Positions 7,148 to 16,462 of a stretch of 64,000 nt of DNA are shown here, in pieces. Under the pieces are notes generated by a model. That model ran no database searches. It was not told where the DNA came from and saw only the letters and a program-made list of their open reading frames with translations. The position numbers and the translations under genes were made by a program. This DNA is from Pelomonas baiyunensis (GTDB lineage: Bacteria > Pseudomonadota > Gammaproteobacteria > Burkholderiales > Burkholderiaceae_C): assembly GCF_043555935.1 (NCBI RefSeq), contig NZ_JBIGIB010000004.1:186001-250000 (forward strand), given 5' to 3'. Within the stretch, counting starts at the first letter, position 1; each line of letters opens with the position of its first letter.

Positions 7148-9778
7148 ATGAACGCCCCCACCGAAGCGCCCAGCTACAAGCCCAACGAGATCGAAGCCGC
7201 TGCCCGTGCCTACTGGGCCGAGCGCGACGCCTACCGCGTGACCGAGGACGCGAGCAAGCCTCACTTCTACGCTTGCTCCATGCTGCCCTACCCCTCGGGC
7301 AAGCTGCACATGGGCCATGTGCGCAACTACACGATCAACGACATGCTGGCCCGCCAGCTGCGCATGAAGGGCTACAACGTCCTCATGCCCATGGGCTGGG
7401 ATGCCTTCGGCCTGCCGGCCGAGAACGCCGCGATGAAGGGCAAGGTGCCGCCCGCGCAGTGGACCTACTCCAACATCGCCTACATGAAGGGCCAGATGCA
7501 GGCCATGGGCCTGGCCATCGACTGGAGCCGCGAGGTCGCGACCTGCCAGCCCAGCTACTACAAGTGGAACCAGTGGCTGTTCCTGAAGATGCTGGAAGCC
7601 GGCATCGCCGAGCGCCGCACCCAGGTCGTCAACTGGGACCCGGTGGACCAGACGGTGCTGGCCAACGAGCAGGTCATCGACGGCCGTGGCTGGCGCTCGG
7701 GCGCGCTGGTGGAAAAGCGCGAGATCCCGGGCTACTACCTGAAGATCACCCAGTACGCCGAGGAGCTGCTGTCGGCCGTGGCCAACCCGGAAGACCCGAA
7801 CTACCTGAGCGGCTGGCCCGAGCGCGTGCGGCTGATGCAGGAGAACTGGATCGGCAAGAGCCAGGGCGTGCGCTTTGCGTTCCCGCACAGCATCGAGGGC
7901 GGCGGCGACAAACTGTGGGTGTTCACCACCCGCGCCGACACCATCATGGGTGTGACCTTCTGCGCCGTGGCGCCGGAGCACCCGCTGGCCACCATTGCAG
8001 CCAAGGACAAGCCCGAGGTCGCTGCCTTCATCGAGGAATGCAAGGCCGGCGGCACGACCGAGGCGGAGCTGGCCACCCAGGACAAGAAGGGCGTGCCCAC
8101 GGGCCTGTTCGTCACGCACCCGCTGACCGGCGCGCAGGTGCCGGTGTGGGTGGGCAACTACGTGCTGATGAGCTACGGCGACGGCGCCGTGATGGGCGTG
8201 CCGGCGCATGACGAGCGCGACTTCGCGTTCGCCAAGAAGTACGGCATCGAGATCAAGCAAGTGGTGGCCGCCGACGGCGAGAGCTTCACCACCGACGCCT
8301 GGGCCGAGTGGTACGGAGACAAGACGCGCAGCGTGTGCGTCAACTCCGGCGTGCTGGACGGCCTCGGCCACAAGGCGGCCGTCGACAAGGTCGCCGAGCT
8401 GCTGGCCGGCCAGGGCATCGGCGAGAAGAAGACCACCTGGCGCCTGCGCGACTGGGGCATCAGCCGCCAGCGCTACTGGGGCACGCCCATCCCCATCATC
8501 CACTGCGACGACTGCGGCGTGGTGCCCGTGCCCGAGAAGGACTTGCCGGTCGTGCTGCCGGAAGACTGCATCCCGGACGGCAGCGGCAACCCGCTGAACA
8601 AGCGCGCCGACTTCCTGAACGTGGGCTGCCCGAAATGCGGCAAGCCCGCGCGCCGCGAGACGGACACGATGGACACCTTCGTGGACTCGTCGTGGTACTT
8701 CATGCGCTACTGCGACCCGACCAACGACCAGGCCATGGTCGCCGAGGGCACGAAGTACTGGATGCCGATGAATCAATACATCGGCGGCATCGAGCACGCC
8801 ATCCTGCACCTGCTGTACGCGCGTTTCTGGACCAAGGTCATGCGCGACCTGAAGCTGGTGTCGGTGAGCGAGCCGTTCGAGAAACTGCTGACGCAAGGCA
8901 TGGTGCTCAAGGGTGCGTTCTTCCACAAGCCCGAGGGCGGTGGCAAGGACTACTACTGGGACCATGAAGTCGACGTCATCCACGACGACAAGGGCGGCAT
9001 CGCCGGCGCCACGCTCAAGAAGGACGGCACGCGTCTCGAGTACGAGATGACGACCATGTCCAAGTCCAAGAACAACGGCGTGGACCCGCAGGCGCTGATC
9101 GACCAGTACGGCGCCGACACGGCCCGCCTGTTCGTGATGTTCGCGTCGCCGCCCGAGCAGACGCTGGAGTGGAACGACGCCGCCGTGGAAGGTGCGCACC
9201 GCTTCCTGAAGCGCGTGTGGAACTTTGGCGCACGCAACGCCGAAGCCATCAAGACCGGCGGCAACGACTTCGCCGCGCTGAACGCCGACGGCAAGACGCT
9301 GCGCCGCGAGGTGCACAACGTGCTCAAGCAGGTCAGCTACGACTACGAGCGCATGCAGTACAACACCGTCGTCTCCGGCGCGATGAAGTTGCTGAACGCG
9401 CTGGAAGGCTTCAAGGCTGAAGGCCAGGCCGCGGCCGTGCGCGACGGCTTCTCAGTGCTGCTGCGCGTGCTCTACCCGGCCACGCCGCACATCAGCCACA
9501 CGCTGTGGCAAGACCTCGGCTTCGCCGCCGAACTCGGTGACCTGCTCGACGCGCCGTGGCCCACGGTGGACGAAGCCGCGCTGGTGCAGGACGAGATCGA
9601 GCTGATGCTGCAGGTCAACGGCAAGCTGCGCGGCTCGGTCAAGGTGCCGGCCGGTGCCGACAAGGCCGCCATCGAAGCCGCCGCGCTGGCCAACCCGGAG
9701 TTCGCGAAGTTCAGCGAAGGCAAGGCGCCGAAGAAGGTCGTCATCGTGCCGGGTCGCCTCGTCAACGTGGTGGTGTGA
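7148..9778 (+). CDS. leuS: Leucyl-tRNA synthetase
   Basis: An 876-residue class I aminoacyl-tRNA synthetase charging tRNA-Leu. The HIGH-type motif is HMGH at residues 54-57. The editing domain follows near 230-420 with a Thr-rich pocket (FTTRADTIMGVTF), then a zinc-type insert (GCPKCGK) and MSKSKNNG at 637-644. The residue before MSKS is Thr636 rather than the usual Lys of KMSKS. The anticodon-binding domain and C-terminal tail (VNGKLRGSVKVPAG) are complete. Its TGA shares one base with the lptE ATG, fixing the order leuS-lptE-holA seen across the order. Confidence 0.97.
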   Translation: MNAPTEAPSYKPNEIEAAARAYWAERDAYRVTEDASKPHFYACSMLPYPSGKLHMGHVRNYTINDMLARQLRMKGYNVLMPMGWDAFGLPAENAAMKGKVPPAQWTYSNIAYMKGQMQAMGLAIDWSREVATCQPSYYKWNQWLFLKMLEAGIAERRTQVVNWDPVDQTVLANEQVIDGRGWRSGALVEKREIPGYYLKITQYAEELLSAVANPEDPNYLSGWPERVRLMQENWIGKSQGVRFAFPHSIEGGGDKLWVFTTRADTIMGVTFCAVAPEHPLATIAAKDKPEVAAFIEECKAGGTTEAELATQDKKGVPTGLFVTHPLTGAQVPVWVGNYVLMSYGDGAVMGVPAHDERDFAFAKKYGIEIKQVVAADGESFTTDAWAEWYGDKTRSVCVNSGVLDGLGHKAAVDKVAELLAGQGIGEKKTTWRLRDWGISRQRYWGTPIPIIHCDDCGVVPVPEKDLPVVLPEDCIPDGSGNPLNKRADFLNVGCPKCGKPARRETDTMDTFVDSSWYFMRYCDPTNDQAMVAEGTKYWMPMNQYIGGIEHAILHLLYARFWTKVMRDLKLVSVSEPFEKLLTQGMVLKGAFFHKPEGGGKDYYWDHEVDVIHDDKGGIAGATLKKDGTRLEYEMTTMSKSKNNGVDPQALIDQYGADTARLFVMFASPPEQTLEWNDAAVEGAHRFLKRVWNFGARNAEAIKTGGNDFAALNADGKTLRREVHNVLKQVSYDYERMQYNTVVSGAMKLLNALEGFKAEGQAAAVRDGFSVLLRVLYPATPHISHTLWQDLGFAAELGDLLDAPWPTVDEAALVQDEIELMLQVNGKLRGSVKVPAGADKAAIEAAALANPEFAKFSEGKAPKKVVIVPGRLVNVVV

Positions 9779-10263
9779 TGGACCGCCGTGCGCTGCTGCT
9801 GGGCCTCACGGCCCTGACCGGCTGCGGCTTCGAGCTGCGCCGCGAGCCGGAGCTGCCGTTCAAGTCGCTGGCGCTGACCGGCTTTGCGGCCGACTCGCCA
9901 CTGGCGCTGGGCCTGAAGCGGCAGGTGAAGCGCACACCGGTGCAATTGCTGGACGACCCCGCCCGGGCGCAAGTGGTGCTGGAGGTGCTGCGCGAGTACC
10001 GCGACCGCACGGTGGTGGCGTCCACCAGCGTGGGGCAGGTGCGCGAATGGCAGCTGCGCCTGCAGTTCGACTACCTGATCCGCACGGCGAGCGGCGAGCT
10101 GTTGGTGCCCAAGGTGGAGCTGCGCCTGTCGCGGGACCTGAACTTCACGGAAACCACGGCCCTGGCCAAAGAGCAGGAAGCCGCCAACCTGTATGGCGCC
10201 ATGCATTCCGATGCCATCGCCCAGGTGATGCGCCGGCTGGCCGCCGTCAAGATTCAAAGCTGA
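9778..10263 (+). CDS. lptE: LPS-assembly lipoprotein LptE
   Basis: A 161-residue outer-membrane lipoprotein that plugs LptD and helps deliver lipopolysaccharide to the surface. The short signal peptide ends ALTGC with Cys16 as the lipidation site, followed by GFELR, the typical LptE opening (CGF.LR). The central RTVVASTSVGQVREWQLRLQFDYL and the DAIAQVMRRLAAV tail match the family. The start is the ATG that overlaps the leuS stop by one base. The stop overlaps the next ATG by one base. Its partner LptD is encoded at 22311-24695. Confidence 0.92.
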   Translation: MDRRALLLGLTALTGCGFELRREPELPFKSLALTGFAADSPLALGLKRQVKRTPVQLLDDPARAQVVLEVLREYRDRTVVASTSVGQVREWQLRLQFDYLIRTASGELLVPKVELRLSRDLNFTETTALAKEQEAANLYGAMHSDAIAQVMRRLAAVKIQS

Positions 10264-11333
10264 TGCAACTCCGCGCGGAAGGCCTCGGCGCCCACCTCGG
10301 CAAGGGCCTGGCCCGCATCTACACCGTGCACGGCGACGAGCCGCTGCTGGCGCAAGAGGCGGCCGACCAGATCCGCGCGGCGGCCCGCGCGCAGGGCTTT
10401 GGTGAGCGGCAAATCTTCACCGTCAGCGGCGCGTACTTCGATTGGGCGCCCGTGCTGGCCGCTGCGCAGGCGATGAGCCTGTTTGCCGAGCGGCAGTTCA
10501 TCGAGATCCGCATCCCGACGGGCAAGCCCGGCAAGGACGGCTCCGAAGCCCTGCAGCGCTATGCCGAAGCCGCGCCCGACGACGTGCTGACGCTGGTGAC
10601 CCTGCCGCGGCTGGACAAGACCCAGCTGTCCAGCGCCTGGTTCACCGCGCTGGACGGGCACGGCGTGTCCATCCGCGTGGAACCCGTGGAGCGCCGACTG
10701 CTGCCGGCCTGGCTGGCGCAGCGGCTCAAGGCCCAGGGCCAGTCCGTGCCCGAGGGGGAGGACGGCCAGCGCGCGCTGTCGTTCTTCGCCGATCGCGTGG
10801 AAGGCAACCTGCTGGCCGCCCATCAGGAGTTGCAAAAGCTCGCGCTGCTGCACCCCAAGGGCGAGTTGACCCTTGCCGACATCGAGGCCGCGGTGCTGGA
10901 CGTGGCGCGCTTTGACGTGTTCAAGCTCAGCGAGGCGGTGCTGTCGGGCGCCGTGCCGCGCCTGCTGCGCATGCTCGACGGCCTGGAGGCCGAGGGCGAG
11001 GCCGCCGTGCTGGTGCACTGGAACCTGGCGGAGGACGCCCGAGCTCTGGCCCGCGTGCGCGCCGCGCTGGACGCCGGCAAGCCGCTGCCGCTGGCGCTGC
11101 GCGAGGCGCGCGTGTGGGGCGCCAAGGAGCGCCTGATCGAGCGCATCGCACCACGCCTGGACGCCGCCCAAGCCGGCGCACTGGTGCAAGCCGCCCAGGT
11201 GTGCGACGGCCTCGTCAAAGGCCTGCGCCACCCCGACTGGCCCTCCGACCCCTGGGCCGCCCTGCGGCGCCTGGCCTTGATGCTGGCCGAGGCCGCTTCC
11301 GGTAAATCCGGGGCGGTTTTGGCCGCCCGCTGA
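10263..11333 (+). CDS. holA: DNA polymerase III delta subunit
   Basis: A 356-residue clamp-loader subunit that opens the beta clamp. The N-terminus MQLRAEGLGAHLGKGLARIY leads into VHGDEPLLAQEAADQIR, the conserved HolA motif, and the LALLHPKGELTLADIEAAV and DVFKLSEAVLSG segments belong to the lid and collar regions. Length is standard. Cotranslated with lptE (one-base overlap, TGATG). Confidence 0.95.
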   Translation: MQLRAEGLGAHLGKGLARIYTVHGDEPLLAQEAADQIRAAARAQGFGERQIFTVSGAYFDWAPVLAAAQAMSLFAERQFIEIRIPTGKPGKDGSEALQRYAEAAPDDVLTLVTLPRLDKTQLSSAWFTALDGHGVSIRVEPVERRLLPAWLAQRLKAQGQSVPEGEDGQRALSFFADRVEGNLLAAHQELQKLALLHPKGELTLADIEAAVLDVARFDVFKLSEAVLSGAVPRLLRMLDGLEAEGEAAVLVHWNLAEDARALARVRAALDAGKPLPLALREARVWGAKERLIERIAPRLDAAQAGALVQAAQVCDGLVKGLRHPDWPSDPWAALRRLALMLAEAASGKSGAVLAAR

Positions 11334-11375
11334 GCGGGTTTCCGGCTATCGTCACGGCGCTTTCCCTGTGACGCC

Positions 11376-11981
11376 ATGAAGCCCGCCACCTCCTCCTCGC
11401 TTGTTCTCTGTCTGCCGCTCGCGCTGTGCGCCGCCGGCCTGCCCACAGCCCACGCCGTGCCGGTGACACTGCAGGTGCGCGGCCCGAACGGCCAACCGCT
11501 GGCGGGCGCCGCCGTGGCGGTGGAAGTGAAGGGCCGCACCGGCCGCGCCACGGGGGCCAAGGCCGAAATCGGCCAGCGCGATCGGCAATTCACCCCGCAG
11601 TTGCTCATCGTGCAGACCGGCACCGCGGTGAACTTCCCGAACTTCGACACCGTGCGGCACCACGTCTACTCGATCTCGCCCATCAAGGTGATCGACATCA
11701 AGCTCTACTCCGGCACGCCGACCGAGCCCATCGTGTTCGACAAGCCGGGCGTGGCGGCGCTGGGCTGCAACATCCATGACCGCATGAGCGCGCACGTGGT
11801 GGTGGTGGACACCCCCGTGTTCGGCCGCACCGACGGGCGCGGCCAGGTCAGCTTCGACCTGCCCGCCGGCGAGCACGCGCTCAAGGCCTGGCATGCCGGG
11901 CAGAAGTCCACCAGCTTGCAATCGCTGAAGCTGGACGTGCCCGCCGCCGGCGGCACCAGCACCGTCACCTTGGTGGAGTGA
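11376..11981 (+). CDS. Exported cupredoxin-like (methylamine-utilisation-type) protein
   Basis: A 201-residue protein with a signal peptide (about 1-27, cleavage after AHA). A likely beta-sandwich domain begins VTLQVRGPNGQPLAG. The second half looks like a blue-copper fold: TVRHHVYS (His95/His96) and LGCNIHDRM, giving Cys131, His134 and Met137, the standard His-Cys-His-Met type 1 copper ligands. It was probably called a methylamine-utilisation protein by analogy, but no methylamine genes are near. A GGDEF-EAL protein starts 10 bp after its stop, suggesting an operon in which this periplasmic protein may feed a copper or redox signal to the sensor. That role is inference. Confidence 0.75.
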   Translation: MKPATSSSLVLCLPLALCAAGLPTAHAVPVTLQVRGPNGQPLAGAAVAVEVKGRTGRATGAKAEIGQRDRQFTPQLLIVQTGTAVNFPNFDTVRHHVYSISPIKVIDIKLYSGTPTEPIVFDKPGVAALGCNIHDRMSAHVVVVDTPVFGRTDGRGQVSFDLPAGEHALKAWHAGQKSTSLQSLKLDVPAAGGTSTVTLVE

Positions 11982-11991
11982 CCGACCGACC

Positions 11992-14385
11992 ATGCTCACC
12001 CCCTCCTGGCTGAACTTGCAACGCCTGCAAGGGCGCATCGTGGCCTTGTTCCTGGCCTTGCTGCTGGTGGTGCAGCTGGTGAGCTTTCTGGCCATCCGCG
12101 CCAGCATCACCCGCAACGCCGAGGAGTCCCTGTCCGCCGGGCTGTTGACCGGCGAACGCGTGCTGCGCCGGCTGCTGGAGCAGCGCGCCAGCAAGCTGCA
12201 CGACGCCGCCGAGCTGCTCGCCAAGGACTACGGCTTTCGCACCGCACTGAGCCTGCCGCTGGCCGAGCCGGACACGGTGGAGACCATCCGCGATGCGCTG
12301 GTGAACCAGGGCGACCGGGTGGGCGCGTCGGTGGTGGCGTACTTCGACACGCAGCCACAGCTGGTGGCCGCCACCCGCGAAGGCGCCGCAGACTTCCGCG
12401 CCGTGCTGGACCAGGCCATCCGCAGCAAGGAGGGCACGACGCTGTCGGTGCTAGGGCACCGGGTGTACCAGGTGGTGGCGGTGGAGGTGCGTGCGCCGGC
12501 GCCGGTGGGCTGGGTGCTGATGGGCTTCGAGCTCAACCGCGAGGTGCTGGACGACCTCAAGGCGCTGTCCGACCTGCAAAGCGTGGTGCTGCTGAAGACC
12601 GTGCAGCCGCCCTGGCTGAGCATCGTGGACAACCTCGACGCCTCGGCCGCGGCGGCCCTGCCGACCGCGCTGGCCGCGCAGGCTCCGCGCGAGGGCATCC
12701 TGGAACTGGAAGGCGAGCGCCAGCGCACCCGCTTCGTGCCGCTGCTGGACGGCGAGCCGCAACTGGGCGTGCTGATGCTGCGATCGCTGGATGTGGCCCT
12801 GGCGCCCTACCAGCAGCTGCAACTGGTGCTGCTGGGCCTGACCGTGCTGGGCGTGGCGGTGTTCGCGGGGGTCAGCGTGCTGCTGGCCCGGGGCATCAGC
12901 AACCCGATCACGGCGCTGTCGGCCTCGGCCCGGCGGCTCGAGCGCGGCGATTACGACACCCCCGTGCCCGCCACCTCCAGCCTGGAGGAGGTGCACAAGC
13001 TGGCCCTGGCGCTGGAAAGCATGCGCGAGGGCATCCAGCGGCGCGATGCGCAGGTGAACCAGCTGGCCTACGTCGACGCCCTCACCGGCCTGCCCAACCG
13101 GGCCCGCTTTGCCGAGGTGCTGCACGAGCGGCTGGACTTCAGCCACGAACCGGGCGCCGTGCTGATGCTGGACCTGGACCGCTTCAAGCACGTGAACGAC
13201 GTGCTGGGCCACGACGTGGGCGACCTGCTGCTGCAAAGCGTGGCCGCCCGTCTGCAGGGCCTGTGCGCGCCGGCGCAGGCGCTGCTGGCGCGCTTGTCGG
13301 GCGATGAGTTCGCCGTGCTGCTGGCCCACACCGATGCCCGCCTCGCCAGCGAAACCGCGCTGGCGATCTTGAAAGACTTCGAGCAGCCGCTGCAGATCAA
13401 CGATGAAACCATCGACCTGGGCGCGGGCATCGGCATCGCACTGTTCCCCGAGCATGGCGACGACGTCGGCCTGCTGCTGGCCCGGGCCGAAGTGGCCATG
13501 TACGCCGCCAAGGCCCGCCAGTGCGGCAGCCTGATCTACCACGCCCAGCTGGACGCCGGCAGCCAGGAGTCGCTGTCGATGCTGTCGGAGCTGCGCCGCG
13601 CCGTGGAGGAGAACGAACTGCGCCTGTTCCTGCAGCCCAAGGTGGACCTGGTGCGGCGCCAGGTGGTGGGCGCCGAAGCGTTGGTGCGCTGGCAGCACCC
13701 CACGCGCGGGCTGGTGCCGCCGATGCAGTTCATTCCGTTTGCCGAGCAGACGGGGTTCATCCGCCAACTCAGCGCCTGGGTGCTGGCCGGTGCGGCGCGG
13801 TTTGCGCACGATGCCGCAGCGGCAGGGCTGAACCTGCGCTTGTCGGTCAACCTGTCCACGCGCGACCTGATGGACCAGGACCTGCCCGGCAAGATCGAGG
13901 CGCTGATGGCGCCACTGCAGGTGCCGGCCCAGTCCATCTGCCTGGAGATCACCGAGAGCGCGATCATGGACGACCCCGAGCGGGCCCTGTCCACGCTGGA
14001 GCACCTGCACGCCATGGGCTTCAAGCTGTCCATCGACGACTTCGGCACCGGCTACTCGTCGCTGGCCTACCTGAAGCGGCTGCCGGTGGACGAGCTCAAG
14101 ATCGACAAGAGCTTCGTCATGGCCATGGAGCGGGACCTGGACGACGCCCGCATCGTGCGCTCCACCATCGAACTGGCCCACAACCTGGGGCTGACGGTGG
14201 TGGCCGAAGGCCTGGAAACCATCAAGGCCTGGGCGCTGCTGGCCAATCTGGGCTGTGACGAGGGCCAGGGTTACTACATCTGCAAGCCCATGCCCGCCGA
14301 GCAGTTCATCGCTTGGGTGCAGGACTGGCAGGCCCCGGACCCGTCCATCATCTCGGCCGAAAGTCAGCTCGCCAAGCTGGGCTGA
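11992..14385 (+). CDS. Membrane GGDEF-EAL protein with periplasmic sensor and HAMP
   Basis: A 797-residue c-di-GMP enzyme. Transmembrane helices lie at about 15-35 and 280-302, enclosing a periplasmic sensor of roughly 240 residues; HAMP follows (about 303-355). The GGDEF domain has SGDEF at 436-440, a one-residue variation whose activity is uncertain. The EAL domain has E562-A-L, CLEITES, DDFGTGYSSL, KIDKSFV and AEGLE, so phosphodiesterase residues are present. It follows the cupredoxin-like gene after 10 bp. The last 22 bp overlap the 3' end of the convergent pncC. Confidence 0.93.
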   Translation: MLTPSWLNLQRLQGRIVALFLALLLVVQLVSFLAIRASITRNAEESLSAGLLTGERVLRRLLEQRASKLHDAAELLAKDYGFRTALSLPLAEPDTVETIRDALVNQGDRVGASVVAYFDTQPQLVAATREGAADFRAVLDQAIRSKEGTTLSVLGHRVYQVVAVEVRAPAPVGWVLMGFELNREVLDDLKALSDLQSVVLLKTVQPPWLSIVDNLDASAAAALPTALAAQAPREGILELEGERQRTRFVPLLDGEPQLGVLMLRSLDVALAPYQQLQLVLLGLTVLGVAVFAGVSVLLARGISNPITALSASARRLERGDYDTPVPATSSLEEVHKLALALESMREGIQRRDAQVNQLAYVDALTGLPNRARFAEVLHERLDFSHEPGAVLMLDLDRFKHVNDVLGHDVGDLLLQSVAARLQGLCAPAQALLARLSGDEFAVLLAHTDARLASETALAILKDFEQPLQINDETIDLGAGIGIALFPEHGDDVGLLLARAEVAMYAAKARQCGSLIYHAQLDAGSQESLSMLSELRRAVEENELRLFLQPKVDLVRRQVVGAEALVRWQHPTRGLVPPMQFIPFAEQTGFIRQLSAWVLAGAARFAHDAAAAGLNLRLSVNLSTRDLMDQDLPGKIEALMAPLQVPAQSICLEITESAIMDDPERALSTLEHLHAMGFKLSIDDFGTGYSSLAYLKRLPVDELKIDKSFVMAMERDLDDARIVRSTIELAHNLGLTVVAEGLETIKAWALLANLGCDEGQGYYICKPMPAEQFIAWVQDWQAPDPSIISAESQLAKLG

Positions 14386-14894
14386 TCCGGTGCCGGGTCG
14401 GCCGGCTGCAGCGCCCGGTGCAGGGCCTGCAAGCCGCTAATCACGGTCTGCGCCCGCACCGCGGCGCGGTCCCCCGCGAAGTGTTCGCACCACACCCGAG
14501 GCGCGGCCCCGCGCTGCGCCAACGCCAGCCACACCGTGCCCACGGGCTTGGCGGGCGAGCCGCCGCCCGGCCCGGCCACGCCGGTCACGGCCAGCGCCCA
14601 GTCCACCGGCGCGCGCGCCAGCAGCCCGCAGGCCATGTGCTCCGCCACCTCGGCGCTGACCGCCCCCACGCGGGCGATCAAGTCCGCGGGCACGCCCAGC
14701 AGCTCGGTCTTGGCCTCGTTGCTGTAGGTCACCACACCGCGCTCGAACCAAGCGCTGGAGCCGGCGAGGTCGGTGCAGGTGGTGGCAATCCAGCCGCCGG
14801 TGCAGCTCTCGGCCGTGCCCAGGCGTTCATGGCGGCGCAGCAGGGCGTCGGCCAGGTCTTCCAGCAGCCTCGGCGGCAGGGTCAGCGCGGTCAT
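14364..14894 (-). CDS. pncC: Nicotinamide-nucleotide amidase (CinA C-terminal family)
   Basis: A 176-residue enzyme expected to hydrolyse NMN to nicotinate mononucleotide. It consists only of the CinA C-terminal domain: GTAESCTGGWIA with the nucleophilic Ser, YSNEAKTELLGV, and VTGVAGPGGGSPAKPVGTVW. There is no MoCF-like N-terminal domain, as in E. coli PncC. The ATG at 14894 follows pgpA after 4 bp; the open frame extends upstream but matches no family sequence. Last gene of a thiL-pgpA-pncC unit. It would complement NadV (2580-4001), which produces NMN. Confidence 0.92.
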   Translation of the reverse strand: MTALTLPPRLLEDLADALLRRHERLGTAESCTGGWIATTCTDLAGSSAWFERGVVTYSNEAKTELLGVPADLIARVGAVSAEVAEHMACGLLARAPVDWALAVTGVAGPGGGSPAKPVGTVWLALAQRGAAPRVWCEHFAGDRAAVRAQTVISGLQALHRALQPADPAPDQPSLAS

Positions 14895-14898
14895 CGCG

Positions 14899-15438
14899 TC
14901 ACCCCAGCCACGCGCGGCCTGCGGCGTACACCAGCAGGGTGCAGCCGGCGGCCACAAAGTCGTCGAACAGGATGCCGAAGCCCTGGGCCCAGCCGATCTC
15001 GTAGCCGCCTTGCGGCCCGCGTTCGGCCTTGAAGAGCCGATCCGCCCAGCCCACCGGGCCCGGCTTGGCCGCATCGAAAAACCGGAACAGCGCGAACGCC
15101 ACCGCTTGGCCCAGCCACCCGGCCGGCGCAATGAGCCACAGCACCAACCAGAAGGCCACCACCTCGTCCCACACCACGGCGCTGGGGTCGGGGGTGCGCA
15201 GGTGGCGGGCGGTGGTGGTGCAGGCCCACCAGCCCACCAGGGTGCCGCCGCCGATCAACGCGGCCCAGCCGGCATCGTTCATCCACGGCGCCAGCACCGC
15301 GAACACCAGCCACGCCCACAGCGTGCCCACGGTGCCCGGCGCCTTGGGCGACAAGCCGCTGCCCAGCCCCAGCGCAATCCAGCGCGCGGGGTGGGTCCAC
15401 ATGAAGGCGGCGGTCGGCCGCACAGGAGCGTCAGTCAT
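14899..15438 (-). CDS. pgpA: Phosphatidylglycerophosphatase A
   Basis: A 179-residue inner-membrane phosphatase that makes phosphatidylglycerol. The PgpA signature GLGSGLSPKAPGTVGTL is near the N-terminus, followed by hydrophobic helices and VVWDEVVAFW plus FRFFDAAKPGP, the conserved acidic motifs. ATG at 15438 overlaps the thiL stop by 4 bp (ATGA), so translation is coupled. Confidence 0.95.
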   Translation of the reverse strand: MTDAPVRPTAAFMWTHPARWIALGLGSGLSPKAPGTVGTLWAWLVFAVLAPWMNDAGWAALIGGGTLVGWWACTTTARHLRTPDPSAVVWDEVVAFWLVLWLIAPAGWLGQAVAFALFRFFDAAKPGPVGWADRLFKAERGPQGGYEIGWAQGFGILFDDFVAAGCTLLVYAAGRAWLG

Positions 15439-16373
15439 GCTTGGAAGTGATCGAAAGAGTGCAGGCCATGGTCCACCGGCTGCCCGGCGGCATCCACCAC
15501 GCGCAGGCCCGGTGCGGCCTCGATGCGGCCGATGCGCGTGAGCGGCACGCCCACCTGCGGCAGCAGCGCCCCCGGCGGGGCGGTGAACACGAGTTCGTAG
15601 TCGTCGCCGCCGGCCAACAGGCATTCGCGTTGCAGTGCCGCCGGCTGGGCGGCCAGCACCTCGCTGCGCGGCAGCGCGTCGAGCTCCACACGTGCCCCCA
15701 CGCCCGAGGCCGCCAGCAGGTGCCCCAGGTCGCCCAGCAGGCCGTCGGACAAGTCCAGCGCCGCCGTGGCCACGCCGCGCAGGGCTTGCCCCAAGGCCAG
15801 GCGCGGCGTGGGCCATTCCATGGCCCGGCGCACCTGGGCGAACGCGTCACCCGGCAGGCTCACCCGGCCGCGAAACACCTCCAGCGCCAACCGTGCATCC
15901 CCCAGCCGGCCTGACACCCACAGCTCGTCGCCCACCCTCGCTCCGCTGCGCAGCAGCGCCTGGCCCGGTGGCGCCTCGCCAAACACCGTGATGCACAGGT
16001 TCAGCGGGCCTTGCGTGGTGTCGCCCCCGATGAGCGGAATGCCGCTGGCGTCGGCCAGAGCCCACAGACCCTGCGCGAAACCGGCCAGCCAGGCTTCGTC
16101 AGCGCGCGGCAGGGCCACGGCCAAAGTGAAGCCTCGCGGCGTGGCGCCGCAGGCGGCCAGGTCACTGAGGTTGACGGCCAGGGCCTTGTGGCCGAGTGCG
16201 GCCGGGTCCACGGTGGACAGGAAATGCCGGCCCTCCACCAGCATGTCGCTGGACACCAGCCAATGCGCGCCCGGCGTGGGCACCAGCACGGCGCAGTCGT
16301 CCCCCACGCCCACGGCCACGCCAGGCGCCGCAGGACGCTGGAAAAAACGCCGGATCAGATCGAACTCACCCAT
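15435..16373 (-). CDS. thiL: Thiamine-monophosphate kinase
   Basis: A 312-residue ATP-dependent kinase converting TMP to thiamine diphosphate. Motifs: MGEFDLIRRFF at the start, GVGDDCAVL (metal-binding Asp), SSDMLVEGRHF, NLSDLAACGA, GGDTTQG, DLSDGLLGDLGH and GGDDYELVF. I start at the ATG that gives MGEFDLI, the usual family N-terminus; ATG at 16397 would add eight residues. First gene of the thiL-pgpA-pncC unit and divergent from maeB, with about 90 bp between them. Confidence 0.94.
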   Translation of the reverse strand: MGEFDLIRRFFQRPAAPGVAVGVGDDCAVLVPTPGAHWLVSSDMLVEGRHFLSTVDPAALGHKALAVNLSDLAACGATPRGFTLAVALPRADEAWLAGFAQGLWALADASGIPLIGGDTTQGPLNLCITVFGEAPPGQALLRSGARVGDELWVSGRLGDARLALEVFRGRVSLPGDAFAQVRRAMEWPTPRLALGQALRGVATAALDLSDGLLGDLGHLLAASGVGARVELDALPRSEVLAAQPAALQRECLLAGGDDYELVFTAPPGALLPQVGVPLTRIGRIEAAPGLRVVDAAGQPVDHGLHSFDHFQA

Positions 16374-16462
16374 GCCCCGATTAGACCCTGTGGACATCCA
16401 CAGCGGCCCGAGGCGGCTGCGGTGGCATGATTCCAGCCCCCGTCGGAACCCTGATCCTTGCC

